Below, piece after piece: positions 8,570 through 17,463 of a DNA stretch of 44,152 nt. Position numbers and translations under genes: made by a program. The DNA is taken from the NCBI GenBank assembly GCA_944323825.1, contig CALUTY010000019.1, forward strand, positions 1 to 44,152. Direction: 5' to 3'. The notes beneath the pieces are model-generated. The model ran no database searches. It had not been told where the DNA came from and saw only the letters and a program-made list of their open reading frames with translations. Position 1 is the first letter of the stretch. Every line of letters begins with the position of its first letter. This DNA is from an uncultured Bacteroidales bacterium. GTDB lineage: Bacteria; Bacteroidota; Bacteroidia; Bacteroidales; UBA932.

Positions 8570-9968
8570 CAAGACTGCGGGCGGCGGACTCTCCGGCGAG
8601 CATGCCTGTTGAGAAGGCTGTCTGGAGGTTGTAGCCCCCAGTGTCGCCGTCAAGGTCAAGGATTTCGCCGGCGAAATACAGGCCCGGCTGCAGCTTTGAT
8701 TCCAGGGTCTTGGAAATTATTTCACCGGTGGAGACGCCTCCTGCGGTGATGACGCACCTTTCATAGCCTACGAAGCCGCGGATGTCCATCTTCCAGTTTT
8801 TCAGCCTTGAGGCAAGGTTCGTGTGGTCGATGGTCGGGTTGCAGCGGCGGAATCCCTGCACGAGGGACATGGGGATGAGCTTGCCCAAGAGGATTCTGAA
8901 CCTGTCTTCGTATTTCTTGCCCTGGCTGCGCCTGTCATTGGCGATTTCCTGCCACAGGTTTCTTATCCTCGCGTCAAGAGCCTCTTTGTCCACGGCCGGT
9001 TTCAAATCGATGGACACCGTAGCCTTTGAGCCGTTTATGAGGGCATTTACACATTTGCGGCTTACCTTGAAACCTGTCGGGCCTTCAATGCCCCCGTCAG
9101 TGAAATCCAGGTCACCGAACTCTTCCTGTACGGTGTTCCCGTCTATGATAAGCGTCAGTGTCACATTCTTCAGCTGGTTGCCGTTCAGAAGCGAGCCGGT
9201 TTCGGACAGGGGTACACTTCTGTCGATATGTCCTTTAAGGGGCGTCATCCGTTTGTCCTGACCCTGTCTGTCCCCGGCGTTCCCGACCGTCTGCATGGCA
9301 CTGCCTTGAATGTCGGCGGCACCTTCTCCGGATATCTTGTAGCCTTCCGGGACAATCGCAGTCAGGGACGGGAAGCAGCGGCTGATCGTGTGGCCGAACT
9401 GCCTTGCCCAGAGGTAGCCGTCGCCGGTTGAGCCTGTACCCGGGTAGGAAAGACCTCCGGTGGCTATTATGAGTTTTCTGCAGGAGAATTCCCTGCCGTT
9501 GCGGCAGAAGACATGGAAGATGCCGTCATCATTCCTTATTTCAGAAACTTCACAGCCGGTATGGAGCTGTGCTCCGGATGCCGATACGGCCTTCACAAGG
9601 GTGTCAACTACATCGGATGCAAGATGAGAGGCGGGGAAGACCCTGTCGCCGCGTTCAAGGACGGTTTCCAGTCCGTTGCCGTTGAAGAATCCGACAAGGG
9701 CTTCCGTATTCAGGTTGTGGAATGCGGCTTTGAGCGGGTTGGCTTTGGGGTGGATGTGACCGGAAAATTCATTCCACGGCTTCATGTTGGTGATGTTGCA
9801 CCTTCCTTTGCCTGTAATCATGATTTTCCTTCCGGGTCGGGGCATCTTTTCAATGACGGCGATACTTCCGTCTGTTTTCCCTGCTATGGAAAAGGCCTTC
9901 CCGGCCCCTATTGCGGCCATCAGTCCTGCCGCACCTCCTCCTGTTATGATTATGTCTGAATATTCCAT
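8556..9968 (-). CDS. BaiN/HI0933-family FAD-dependent oxidoreductase
   Basis: The 470-residue protein starts with the dinucleotide-binding motif DIIITGGGAAGLMAA. It contains GRKIMITGKGRCNITN, ATGGLSYPGTGSTGDGY and a C-terminal GGVSTGEI with GEILDLDGDTGGYNLQTAFSTG, all typical of the HI0933 (YhiN/BaiN) flavoprotein family. Most members have no proven substrate; BaiN was described as a bile-acid flavin reductase in a gut clostridium, so the name does not establish activity here. An insertion at about 207-264, hydrophilic and low in hydrophobic residues, separates PSLTAI from LKNVTLTL and makes the protein longer than usual. It overlaps mnmA tail to tail by 14 bases. Confidence 0.85.
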   Translation of the reverse strand: MEYSDIIITGGGAAGLMAAIGAGKAFSIAGKTDGSIAVIEKMPRPGRKIMITGKGRCNITNMKPWNEFSGHIHPKANPLKAAFHNLNTEALVGFFNGNGLETVLERGDRVFPASHLASDVVDTLVKAVSASGAQLHTGCEVSEIRNDDGIFHVFCRNGREFSCRKLIIATGGLSYPGTGSTGDGYLWARQFGHTISRCFPSLTAIVPEGYKISGEGAADIQGSAMQTVGNAGDRQGQDKRMTPLKGHIDRSVPLSETGSLLNGNQLKNVTLTLIIDGNTVQEEFGDLDFTDGGIEGPTGFKVSRKCVNALINGSKATVSIDLKPAVDKEALDARIRNLWQEIANDRRSQGKKYEDRFRILLGKLIPMSLVQGFRRCNPTIDHTNLASRLKNWKMDIRGFVGYERCVITAGGVSTGEIISKTLESKLQPGLYFAGEILDLDGDTGGYNLQTAFSTGMLAGESAARSLVSGK

Positions 9969-10045
9969 CCTGCAGTTTGATAAAATGTATATGCCGGAAA
10001 ATCGCGGGCATTTTTCCGGCGGGCATTAAAATAAATCAAATCAAT

Positions 10046-10075
10046 TTTCAAATATTGAAAAATTTGCTAACTTTG
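10046..10075 (+). promoter_or_regulatory. promoter of tRNA-Thr
   Basis: TAACTTTG at 10068-10075 matches the -7 element, with TTTC at 10046-10049 as an approximate -33 element 18 bases upstream. The tRNA starts about 65 bases downstream. Confidence 0.75.
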
Positions 10076-10139
10076 CAGTCCCTTTCGGAGCAGTAACCGG
10101 GCTGAAAGGCTCAGTGCGCTTCCGGGAAGGAGTTTCAAA

Positions 10140-10212
10140 GCCACTTTAGCTCAGTCGGTAGAGCAACGCATTCGTAACGCGTAGGTCGTGGGTTCGAATC
10201 CCATGAGTGGCT
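10140..10212 (+). tRNA. tRNA-Thr (anticodon CGU)
   Basis: A 73-base cloverleaf has acceptor GCCACTT paired with GAGTGGC, a D arm with AGCTCAGTCGGTAGAGC, an anticodon loop TTCGTAA (CGU at 10173-10175), and a T arm with GGTTCGAATCC. CCA is not encoded. The last anticodon-stem pair is an A-C mismatch. Confidence 0.93.
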
Positions 10213-10221
10213 CTTCCCCTT

Positions 10222-10809
10222 TTACATTATTATTTTGAATCTGAACAGCTCATTGCCGCAGAATGTGCCGGATATTTCCGTACCGTTTTCCTGCGCCTGT
10301 CCTGATGTTTCCCGGCGTACAAGGCCTGCCATCGGGGCGAGTTCCATGACAGCAAGGTCGCCTATACGGAGGGATACCATCCCGGATGCGGCAGCCAATG
10401 CGTCTTCTATCATTCCGGCGGAGCCTTCGCAGGTGGAATATATTTCCCTGTCGTTGATGGCGACAGAAAAGATATTTTGTCCGCTTTCGAGTGTCACCTT
10501 GTCATACATCGGAAAGGGGAGCACTGAAGTATGGTCCATGCACGAGGCACAGGCAAAGCCTTCCGGAGAGCCGTCCAGCATGTCATCTGCATACAGCAGT
10601 ATGCCGTAGCCTATTGCATCATAATATCTTGACGCGAACTTTCTTCCTATGCATTTTCCCGCCTTGCTTATGCGTGCAAAGAGTACCGGAGTCCATGAAT
10701 AGCCGGATATGAAGTCGGGAACGAAAAGATCCCTGTCTTCCCGTTCCCAGCTGGTGTCCGGCCTGCAGCAGCATCTTTCTGTGCCGTATGGCTTTACTAT
10801 TATGTTCAT
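10222..10809 (-). CDS. degenerate fumarylacetoacetate hydrolase-fold protein
   Basis: The middle (FARISKAGKCIGRKFASRYYDAIGYGI, split by eye into several family blocks) aligns with the FAH-domain proteins common in Bacteroidales, which read RINRLGKNI, RFAHRYYDAVTVGI and FTARDL there. The metal-binding acidic residues expected just upstream, in the motif YETEL, are replaced by YSWTPVL, and ARDL is replaced by ADDM. The N-terminal segment is also short. I therefore expect a non-catalytic relative rather than a hydrolase. The ATG at 10809 (MNIIVKPYG) is preferred over one 12 codons upstream. It follows the exonuclease gene by 65 bases and may be co-transcribed with dnaN. Confidence 0.6.
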   Translation of the reverse strand: MNIIVKPYGTERCCCRPDTSWEREDRDLFVPDFISGYSWTPVLFARISKAGKCIGRKFASRYYDAIGYGILLYADDMLDGSPEGFACASCMDHTSVLPFPMYDKVTLESGQNIFSVAINDREIYSTCEGSAGMIEDALAAASGMVSLRIGDLAVMELAPMAGLVRRETSGQAQENGTEISGTFCGNELFRFKIIM

Positions 10810-10874
10810 ATTCAAGTCAATCCTGCTTAGTGCCGCAGTCTGCATGCATCATGTCCGTGACTGGCGCAGCCTTA

Positions 10875-11843
10875 TCAGAACAGGCTTCCTGTCCCGGACT
10901 GGTCCTTGCCTGTCTTGGGCTTTTCAGTGCGCACATTGAATTTCCCGGCAAGCATGCTGATGGAGTTGCCTATCTCTTCGTCGGACAGGGGTTTCGGCTG
11001 TTCAGCCGCCTTGGCTGCCCGTTTTGCTTCCCTTTTCTCTGCATCGTACTGCTGTTTCAGCAGTTCAAACTGCCGCTTGGTGTCAAGGGTGAATTCCCCG
11101 TTCTCTATCCAGCTGAAATACGACGGCTCAGAGAAGTAGACTTCCCTTGTGGTCTTGCCCTTGTGCTTTCCGAAGCTGATTACAGGTTCCTTCTTGTCAT
11201 TTAAGGCTATGCGGCCGGCGTAGTCAAGACTTTTCTGCCTTTCTGAGAAGTTGGACAGGAATTCCACATTGTTTTTCAGAGTATCGGGATACCTGTCGAG
11301 CTGGGATTTGAGCACCTGGTATGTGGCGAGAGTATCCGCTTCCGCAGCATGGGCGTTCTCAAGCTCTTTCCCGCAATAGAACCTGTACGCAGCCTTGAGG
11401 TTACGGGGCTCCATCACATGATATATGTTCTGCACATCCACCATCCTCATTTCGTGAAGGTTGATGTCCAGGTCGCGCTGCATGTACCTTCTCACCCTTT
11501 CCAGTTCCTCCGCGAGCATCGGAAGGTCGAACTTGGTGGAGTTGAAGCCGGCAAGATCGCTGCCTTTCAGCCATTCCACCACTTCATCGGCTATGTCTGA
11601 AAAACGGGGACAGTCGGCAAGGGCTTCATCGCTGATGCCATGGATGGCCTTGGCGCTTGGCGTGATGGGCCTCTGGCACCGCTTCAGATAATCCCACGGC
11701 TTTACCCTCCATGTCTTTATGCGTTCTTCCGAGCCCGGAAATATTTTTACAAAACTGAGTTCTATTATTGCATCAGACGCTATATTAAGACCGGTACTTT
11801 CGATGTCAAAGAAAAGTATCGGTCTTTCAAGATTCAATTCCAT
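10875..11843 (-). CDS. DEDDh 3'-5' exonuclease (DnaQ-like) with C-terminal DUF3820-like segment
   Basis: The N-terminal 180 residues carry the three exonuclease motifs: LFFDIESTGLN (Exo I), AGFNSTKFDLPML (Exo II) and HAAEADTLATYQVL (Exo III, H-x4-D form). This resembles the epsilon proofreading subunit. The region near residues 215-265 (PVISFGKHKGKTTREV, then YFSWI) looks like the DUF3820 fold often appended to such exonucleases. The C-terminal tail is Lys/Ala-rich. It follows dnaN by 45 bases on the same strand, suggesting work with the replication clamp in proofreading or repair. The specific role is not shown by the sequence. Confidence 0.85.
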   Translation of the reverse strand: MELNLERPILFFDIESTGLNIASDAIIELSFVKIFPGSEERIKTWRVKPWDYLKRCQRPITPSAKAIHGISDEALADCPRFSDIADEVVEWLKGSDLAGFNSTKFDLPMLAEELERVRRYMQRDLDINLHEMRMVDVQNIYHVMEPRNLKAAYRFYCGKELENAHAAEADTLATYQVLKSQLDRYPDTLKNNVEFLSNFSERQKSLDYAGRIALNDKKEPVISFGKHKGKTTREVYFSEPSYFSWIENGEFTLDTKRQFELLKQQYDAEKREAKRAAKAAEQPKPLSDEEIGNSISMLAGKFNVRTEKPKTGKDQSGTGSLF

Positions 11844-11888
11844 TTCAAATAATCGTAAATGTCTTCAGAAAAAATCCTTTCAGGCGGG

Positions 11889-13007
11889 TCAAATCATTAT
11901 AGGCATGATGATGCCGCAGATCTTGCCGCTGTCCTCCTCTCCCTCTGCAGGTACGATGAGGGCTGCACGCTTGCTGTCGGCGAACTTCATCACTATCTCG
12001 TTGCCGGTCATGTTGCCGAGTATCTCGATGATGAAAGTGGACTTGAAGCCGATGGACAGCTCGTCCCCGTCATACTGGCACGGCATCTTTTCGTAGGCGG
12101 CAATCGAGAAGCCGAGATCCTGGGCGGAGATTTCAAGCGAGCCCGGCTTGAGGTCGAACTTGATGTGGTTGGAGGCCTTGTTGGCGCAGACTGACACCCT
12201 GCGTACCGTGTTGAGGAACATTGTCCTGTCTATCTTCAGGATGTTGGTGTTGTTCTGCGGTATCACATCCCTGTATTTCGGATATTTGCCGACCACAAGG
12301 CGGCAGACCACGGTGGTGCTGTCAAACGAGAAGACGGCATTCTTCGAGTCGAATGTGATGGCTACATTTTCCGCATTCTTGCCAATGATGGACCTGAGCA
12401 CGGCAGCCGGTCTTTTGTGCAGGATAAAGGAGGCTTTTTCGTCGGCCTTCACCCCGTCCACGGTGTAGCATACGAGCTTGTGGGAATCCGAGGCCACCAG
12501 GGTCGTAGACTCAGGGCTGATGTCGAAGAAGATGCCGTTCATTGCAGGCCTTATCTCGTCGTCAGCAGTGGCGTATATTGTGCTGGCAATGCCTTCCACA
12601 AGGCTTTCTGCCGGAAATTCTATCTTTGCCGCAGTTTCGTCCGTCATCACGATTTCAGGATAGTCCTCGGCCGGGAAATAAGGCAGAGTCGATGCCCCGC
12701 TTGCCCAGCTGCATTCAAATGAGCTGTCGTTAACGGTGCTTATCGTGAGAGGCTGGTCCGGAAGTTCCTTCAGGAGGTCCGTCATGTGCTTTGCGGGAAT
12801 CGCTATCTTCCCTTCTTCAATTGCGTTTTCAACCTCGATGACGGTCCTGAGCGTAAGCTCCATGTCCGATGCGGTGATCTCCAGGGTATTCCCCTTGAGC
12901 ACGAACAGAAAATTCTCCAGTATCGGAAGAGCCGACTTGGCCGGTATCGCCTTTGATACGGCCAGGATGCCTTTCAGCAGCTCTGCGCTTGAAATGATCA
13001 ATTTCAT
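11889..13007 (-). CDS. dnaN: DNA polymerase III beta subunit (sliding clamp)
   Basis: DnaN forms the ring clamp that tethers DNA polymerase. The ATG at 13007 gives a 372-residue protein beginning MKLIISSAELLKGILAVSK, the normal start and length. Family motifs include IPAKSALPILENFLF, ATDSHK-like VASDSHKLVCY and the C-terminal MPIMI. The frame stays open 55 codons upstream, but that stretch does not resemble a clamp and contains the promoter. It heads a minus-strand run with the DEDDh exonuclease and the FAH-like gene. dnaA is not in the window, so this is not the usual dnaA-dnaN origin locus. Confidence 0.96.
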   Translation of the reverse strand: MKLIISSAELLKGILAVSKAIPAKSALPILENFLFVLKGNTLEITASDMELTLRTVIEVENAIEEGKIAIPAKHMTDLLKELPDQPLTISTVNDSSFECSWASGASTLPYFPAEDYPEIVMTDETAAKIEFPAESLVEGIASTIYATADDEIRPAMNGIFFDISPESTTLVASDSHKLVCYTVDGVKADEKASFILHKRPAAVLRSIIGKNAENVAITFDSKNAVFSFDSTTVVCRLVVGKYPKYRDVIPQNNTNILKIDRTMFLNTVRRVSVCANKASNHIKFDLKPGSLEISAQDLGFSIAAYEKMPCQYDGDELSIGFKSTFIIEILGNMTGNEIVMKFADSKRAALIVPAEGEEDSGKICGIIMPIMI

Positions 13008-13065
13008 ATTTATGCTTTTTAACAGTTCCTGTCCATTGCCATGAATGGTCCAAAAGTGCAACGGA

Positions 13066-13073
13066 CAAATATA
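13066..13073 (-). promoter_or_regulatory. -7 element of dnaN
   Basis: TATATTTG on the minus strand matches TAnnTTTG 59 bases before the dnaN start. I see no good TTTG at -33. Confidence 0.6.
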
Positions 13074-13226
13074 GGTATTTTTCACTATATTTTGGCATAT
13101 AATTTGATTTTTCCTGCCCCGGTTCAGGAAGGGACTGGAATTGAAATGATTTTGCCGGCGTGAATCAGCCATCGGGTTGCCGTCCGGCGTGTTTTTTATG
13201 ATAATAATTGTTAAACTTATTGTAAT

Positions 13227-14663
13227 ATGAAAAAAGGTGTTATACTGACAGTGCTGCTTTCGGCAGTGGCCGGTGCGATTGCTGCGTTTGTCGTGGTGAA
13301 GACGGCCGGTCCGGAAACCGTGGGGCAGCAGGTGGTGATTTCGGACAACGGCGGGCAGTTCCGTACCGTCAATCTGACACAGACGGAATATCCGGACTTT
13401 ACATACGCTGCAGAGTCGGCGGTGGATGCCGTGGTATATGTCAAAGTGACTGTAAAGGATGTGACAAGGACGGCGCCGAGTTCTATCTTTGATTTCTTTT
13501 TCGGATATGAGGGGTCCCCTCAGGAAAGGGAGAGGATCGGGAGCGGTTCAGGTGTCATAATAAGGCCTGACGGCTACATCGTCACCAACAACCATGTGAT
13601 AGAGGGGGCTTCGAAGATTGAGGTGACCTTGAACAACAACAAGACTTACGAGGCTCAGCTGGTAGGGACCGACCCTGCAACTGATGTCGCCCTCATAAAG
13701 GTGGATGCACAGGGACTGCCTACGATTCCTTTCGGTGATTCTGATGATCTGAGGCTCGGCGAGTGGGTGATAGCCATCGGCAGCCCGTATGACCTCCGTT
13801 CCACCATCACTGCCGGCATCGTGAGCGCAAAGGGCCGTTCAATGCCAAACTACAACGGTGAGTTCAAGATAGAGTCATTCATCCAGACGGATGCGGCCGT
13901 GAATCCGGGAAACAGCGGCGGAGCCCTTGTGGACAAGGCCGGGAACCTCGTCGGCATCAATACTGCAATAGTGTCACAGACCGGATCCTATACCGGATAT
14001 TCGTTTGCCATACCTTCAAACATCGTGAAGAAGATTGCATACGATCTGATTGACTACGGAAGCGTGAAGAGGGCAGTCCTCGGCGTGACAATGAGGCCGG
14101 TGGATGACAAAACTGCAAAAGAATTGAAACTTTCTTCTCCAAACGGCGTATATATTGTTGAGGTTTTGAAAGGCAGTGCTGCGGACGAGGCCGGAATGAA
14201 GGCCGGTGACGTGCTCGTGGCAATAGATTCTTCAAAGGTGCTGAATGCATCGGCAGTGCAGGAACATGTGAACAATTTCCATCCGGGCGACAAGACTCAG
14301 ATGACCGTCATAAGGGACGGCAAGGAAAAGGTGCTCACCGTGACATTCAAGGGCACTTCCGCAGAGAACGGCTCGGTTGACGAGGAAGGCGGTGTGGCAT
14401 TCTACGGGGCAAGGATAAAGGAAGCCCCGAAGGAGACCCTTGAAAAGCTCGGGCTCAGCCACGGTGTCGAGATTGTTTCCGTAGGGCCGGGCAAGGTGAT
14501 GGACGCCGGAGTTTCCGAAGGATTTGTCATACTGTATGTCAACGACCAGCCTGTAGAAAAGCCTCAGGATGTGATGGATATCATCAAGAAGTCGAAGAGG
14601 GCCGTATTTGTGGAAGGCGTGACGCCTTACGGGAAAGTTTCTTATTTCGGCTTCGGAATATAG
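13227..14663 (+). CDS. degP: DegP/HtrA-type periplasmic serine protease
   Basis: This 478-residue protein is a Do-type protease and chaperone of the cell envelope. An N-terminal hydrophobic segment (residues 4-25) serves as signal peptide or anchor. The trypsin-like domain has the full triad: His123 in VTNNHVIEG, Asp153 in ATDVALIKVD and Ser230 in NPGNSGGAL. Two PDZ domains follow, at about 280-370 (VLGVTMRPV, then GMKAGDVLVAID) and about 385-478. It lies only 9 bases before rpoD on the same strand, so the two are likely co-transcribed. DegQ or DegS assignment cannot be excluded from sequence alone. Confidence 0.92.
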   Translation: MKKGVILTVLLSAVAGAIAAFVVVKTAGPETVGQQVVISDNGGQFRTVNLTQTEYPDFTYAAESAVDAVVYVKVTVKDVTRTAPSSIFDFFFGYEGSPQERERIGSGSGVIIRPDGYIVTNNHVIEGASKIEVTLNNNKTYEAQLVGTDPATDVALIKVDAQGLPTIPFGDSDDLRLGEWVIAIGSPYDLRSTITAGIVSAKGRSMPNYNGEFKIESFIQTDAAVNPGNSGGALVDKAGNLVGINTAIVSQTGSYTGYSFAIPSNIVKKIAYDLIDYGSVKRAVLGVTMRPVDDKTAKELKLSSPNGVYIVEVLKGSAADEAGMKAGDVLVAIDSSKVLNASAVQEHVNNFHPGDKTQMTVIRDGKEKVLTVTFKGTSAENGSVDEEGGVAFYGARIKEAPKETLEKLGLSHGVEIVSVGPGKVMDAGVSEGFVILYVNDQPVEKPQDVMDIIKKSKRAVFVEGVTPYGKVSYFGFGI

Positions 14664-14672
14664 GACATATAT

Positions 14673-15533
14673 ATGAGACAGTTAAAGATTACAAAATCGA
14701 TTACCAACCGTGAGAGCGCGTCTCTTGACAAGTACCTTCAGGAGATAGGAAGGGAGGAACTGATAACGGTGGAGGACGAGGTCGAGCTGGCCCAGAGGAT
14801 ACGCAAGGGAGACCAGGCGGCTCTGGAGAAGCTGACAAGGGCAAACCTGAGATTCGTGGTGTCCGTTGCGAAACAGTATCAGAATCAGGGTCTGAGCCTT
14901 CCGGACCTCATCAATGAAGGGAATCTCGGCCTCATAAAGGCCGCCGAGAAATTCGACGAGACAAGGGGGTTCAAATTCATTTCCTACGCCGTATGGTGGA
15001 TACGCCAGTCCATTCTGCAGGCTCTTGCGGAGCAGTCGAGGATTGTAAGGCTGCCTCTCAACCAGGTAGGATCCCTGAACAAGATCAACAAGGCCCTTTC
15101 AAAGTTTGAGCAGGAAAACGAGAGGATGCCTTCGACCGAGGAACTTTCGGAGATGATAGATGTTCCCAAGGACAAGATTGCCGACACCCTCCGGGTTTCA
15201 GGAAGGCATGTATCCGTGGATGCCCCTTTCGTCGAAGGAGAGGACAACAGCCTCCTGGATGTGCTTGTGAACAACGATTCGCCTAATGCCGACAGGGGAC
15301 TTGTAAACGAATCCCTCAACAAGGAGATAGAGAGGTCGCTCTCGACACTTGCCCCGCGCGAAAGGGAGATCGTGAAGTCATTTTTCGGAATAGGTTGCCA
15401 GGAGATGACGCTGGAGGAGATAGGGGAGCGTTTCGGGCTCACGAGGGAAAGGGTACGTCAGATCAAGGAGAAGGCCATCAGAAAATTGAGAAACAATTCC
15501 AGAAGCAAGCTTTTGAAAAGTTACCTTGGCTGA
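14673..15533 (+). CDS. rpoD: primary RNA polymerase sigma factor (sigma-70/RpoD, Bacteroidota type)
   Basis: The 286-residue protein is the compact Bacteroidota housekeeping sigma. Region 1.2 ([16 protein letters not shown]), region 2 ([18 protein letters not shown], then [15 protein letters not shown]), region 3 and region 4 ([14 protein letters not shown] [25 protein letters not shown]) are all present, and the long region 1.1 of E. coli RpoD is absent. It should recognise the TTTG/TAnnTTTG promoters seen across this window. A strong terminator follows, so the transcript from degP probably ends here. Confidence 0.96.
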   Translation: MRQLKITKSITNRESASLDKYLQEIGREELITVEDEVELAQRIRKGDQAALEKLTRANLRFVVSVAKQYQNQGLSLPDLINEGNLGLIKAAEKFDETRGFKFISYAVWWIRQSILQALAEQSRIVRLPLNQVGSLNKINKALSKFEQENERMPSTEELSEMIDVPKDKIADTLRVSGRHVSVDAPFVEGEDNSLLDVLVNNDSPNADRGLVNESLNKEIERSLSTLAPREREIVKSFFGIGCQEMTLEEIGERFGLTRERVRQIKEKAIRKLRNNSRSKLLKSYLG

Positions 15534-15558
15534 GATGCAGTTGGAAATAACGGAATGA

Positions 15559-15604
15559 GACGATTCCGTCAGTCCGGAAGGGCTGGCGGAATGTCTTTGT
15601 TTTT
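15559..15604 (+). terminator. terminator after rpoD
   Basis: GACGATTCCGTCAGTCC (15559-15575) pairs with GGGCTGGCGGAATGTC (15580-15595) around a GGAA tetraloop, using a few G-T pairs. TTTGTTTTT follows. Confidence 0.85.
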
Positions 15605-15663
15605 ATTCTGCAGGCTTCCTGCGTATGGTGAATCCGTCTGCTGACGATAAATTAGAAATTGAT

Positions 15664-17457
15664 ATGATCAAACCGGAAAATTTTATAACTGACAAGGCTT
15701 CCGTGGCCATAAAGGTCTTGTACGGAACGGATATTGACAGCTCTGCACTGCAGGTGCAGGTGACGAGGAAAGAGTTCGAGGGAGACTATACCCTGGTGGT
15801 ATTTCCGCTCCTGAAGGTGTCGAAGTCAACCCCTGAGAATACCGGCAGGGCAATCGGTGAATGGCTGGTGTCAAACTGCCCTGAAGTCGCCGCCTATAAT
15901 GTGGTGAAGGGATTTCTGAACATATCCTTTTCCACAGTGTACTGGAACGGGATATTTTCCGGGATTGCATCGGCGGAGGATTTCGGCCGGCATGAGCCTA
16001 CAGGCAAGACCATCATGGTGGAATTCTCGTCTCCGAACACAAACAAGCCGCTGCATCTGGGACATATAAGGAATAACCTGCTCGGCTGGTCGGTGTCTAA
16101 GCTTCTTGAGGCCAACGGGCACAAAGTGCTGAAGGTGAATCTGGTGAACGACCGGGGAATTCACATCTGCAAGTCCATGCTCGCATGGCTGAAGAAGGGG
16201 AACGGAGAAACTCCGGAGTCTTCCGGAAAGAAGGGCGACCATCTTGTCGGGGACTATTATGTGGCATTCAATGACATGTATAAGGCGGAAGTGGACGAAC
16301 TCGTGGCCGGAGGCATGTCAAAGGAGGAAGCCGAGAAGAATGCCCCATCCCTCAAAGAGGCCCAGGAAATGCTTTACAGATGGGAGCATGGGGACAAGGA
16401 GGTGGTAGACCTCTGGAAGAAGATGAACGGATGGGTCTATGAGGGATTTGACAAGACCTACAGCGACCTCGGGATATCCTTTGACAGGACATATTACGAG
16501 TCCCAGACCTATCTTTTCGGCAAGGCCCTCGTGCAGAAAGGTCTGGACATGGGCATCTTCGAAAAAGAGGCTGACGGCTCGGTATGGTGCGACCTCACTG
16601 CCGACGGACTCGACAGGAAGCTGCTCCTCAGGGGCGACGGGACATCCGTATATATCACCCAGGACCTCGGTACTGCAGAGCAGAGGTTTGAGGAATACAG
16701 CCTTGACGAGCATATCTATGTCGTGGGAAATGAGCAGAACTATCATTTCCAGGTGCTGAAGCTCATATTGAAGAAGCTCGGCTTTGCCTGGGCGGACAGC
16801 ATATACCATCTTTCATACGGGATGGTGGAACTTCCGCAGGGCAAGATGAAGTCCCGTGAGGGCACGGTGGTGGATGCCGATGACCTCATTGAGAAGATGT
16901 ACAATACAGCAAAGGAGACATCGCTGGAGCTCGGAAAGCTTGAAAATATGGATGAGAAGGAGCAGGACGAACTGTTCCGGATGATAGGGCTCGGCGCCCT
17001 GAAGTATTTCATCATCAAGGTGGATCCTAAGAAGACGATGCTCTTCGACCCGAAGGAATCCATCGACTTCAACGGAAACACGGGACCGTTCATCCAGTAT
17101 ACCCATGCCAGGATCAAGTCCATCCTGAGGAAGGCTGCGGCCGCAGGCATAGGGTACGGGCCTGAATCAGTGAACCCGGAAGTGGCCCTCTCCCCGAAGG
17201 AAGTGCGCATCATAAAGATACTGAACCAGTTCCCGGACAAGATAGCCGAGGGAGGGGAGGCACATTCACCTGCCATAATAGCAAACTATGCATACGACCT
17301 TGCCAAGGAATTCAACCAGTATTATCATGACACGCCTGTCCTGAAGGAAGAGGACAAGGCTCTCCTGTGCTGCAGGCTCGTGCTGGTGGACTGCATTGCA
17401 AAGGTGCTGGTGAAGGCAATGTCCATACTGGGCATTTCGCTTCCGGAAAGGATGTGA
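15664..17457 (+). CDS. argS: arginyl-tRNA synthetase
   Basis: ArgRS charges tRNA-Arg. It has the class I HIGH motif as PNTNKPLHLGHIRNN and the KMSKS equivalent as GKMKSREGTVV. An N-terminal Add1 domain and a C-terminal DALR anticodon-binding domain (NQFPDKIAEG, then ANYAYDLAKEFNQYYHD) are present. The ATG at 15664 places KVLYG at the usual distance from the start and gives 597 residues. An in-frame ATG at 15625 adds 13 residues without resemblance to the family. It ends 6 bases before the radical SAM gene. Confidence 0.95.
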   Translation: MIKPENFITDKASVAIKVLYGTDIDSSALQVQVTRKEFEGDYTLVVFPLLKVSKSTPENTGRAIGEWLVSNCPEVAAYNVVKGFLNISFSTVYWNGIFSGIASAEDFGRHEPTGKTIMVEFSSPNTNKPLHLGHIRNNLLGWSVSKLLEANGHKVLKVNLVNDRGIHICKSMLAWLKKGNGETPESSGKKGDHLVGDYYVAFNDMYKAEVDELVAGGMSKEEAEKNAPSLKEAQEMLYRWEHGDKEVVDLWKKMNGWVYEGFDKTYSDLGISFDRTYYESQTYLFGKALVQKGLDMGIFEKEADGSVWCDLTADGLDRKLLLRGDGTSVYITQDLGTAEQRFEEYSLDEHIYVVGNEQNYHFQVLKLILKKLGFAWADSIYHLSYGMVELPQGKMKSREGTVVDADDLIEKMYNTAKETSLELGKLENMDEKEQDELFRMIGLGALKYFIIKVDPKKTMLFDPKESIDFNGNTGPFIQYTHARIKSILRKAAAAGIGYGPESVNPEVALSPKEVRIIKILNQFPDKIAEGGEAHSPAIIANYAYDLAKEFNQYYHDTPVLKEEDKALLCCRLVLVDCIAKVLVKAMSILGISLPERM

Positions 17458-17463
17458 CACGCC

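Noticed and set aside
9993..10020. Inverted repeat GCCGGAAAA / TTTTCCGGC before tRNA-Thr
   Set aside because: It has a modest stem and loop but no T run in a position that would terminate a gene; it lies in front of the flavoprotein start, so I do not call a terminator.
13008..13172. Longer N terminus for DnaN
   Set aside because: The extra 55 residues do not resemble a clamp and cover the -7 element at 13066-13073; MKLIISSAELL at 13007 is the normal start.
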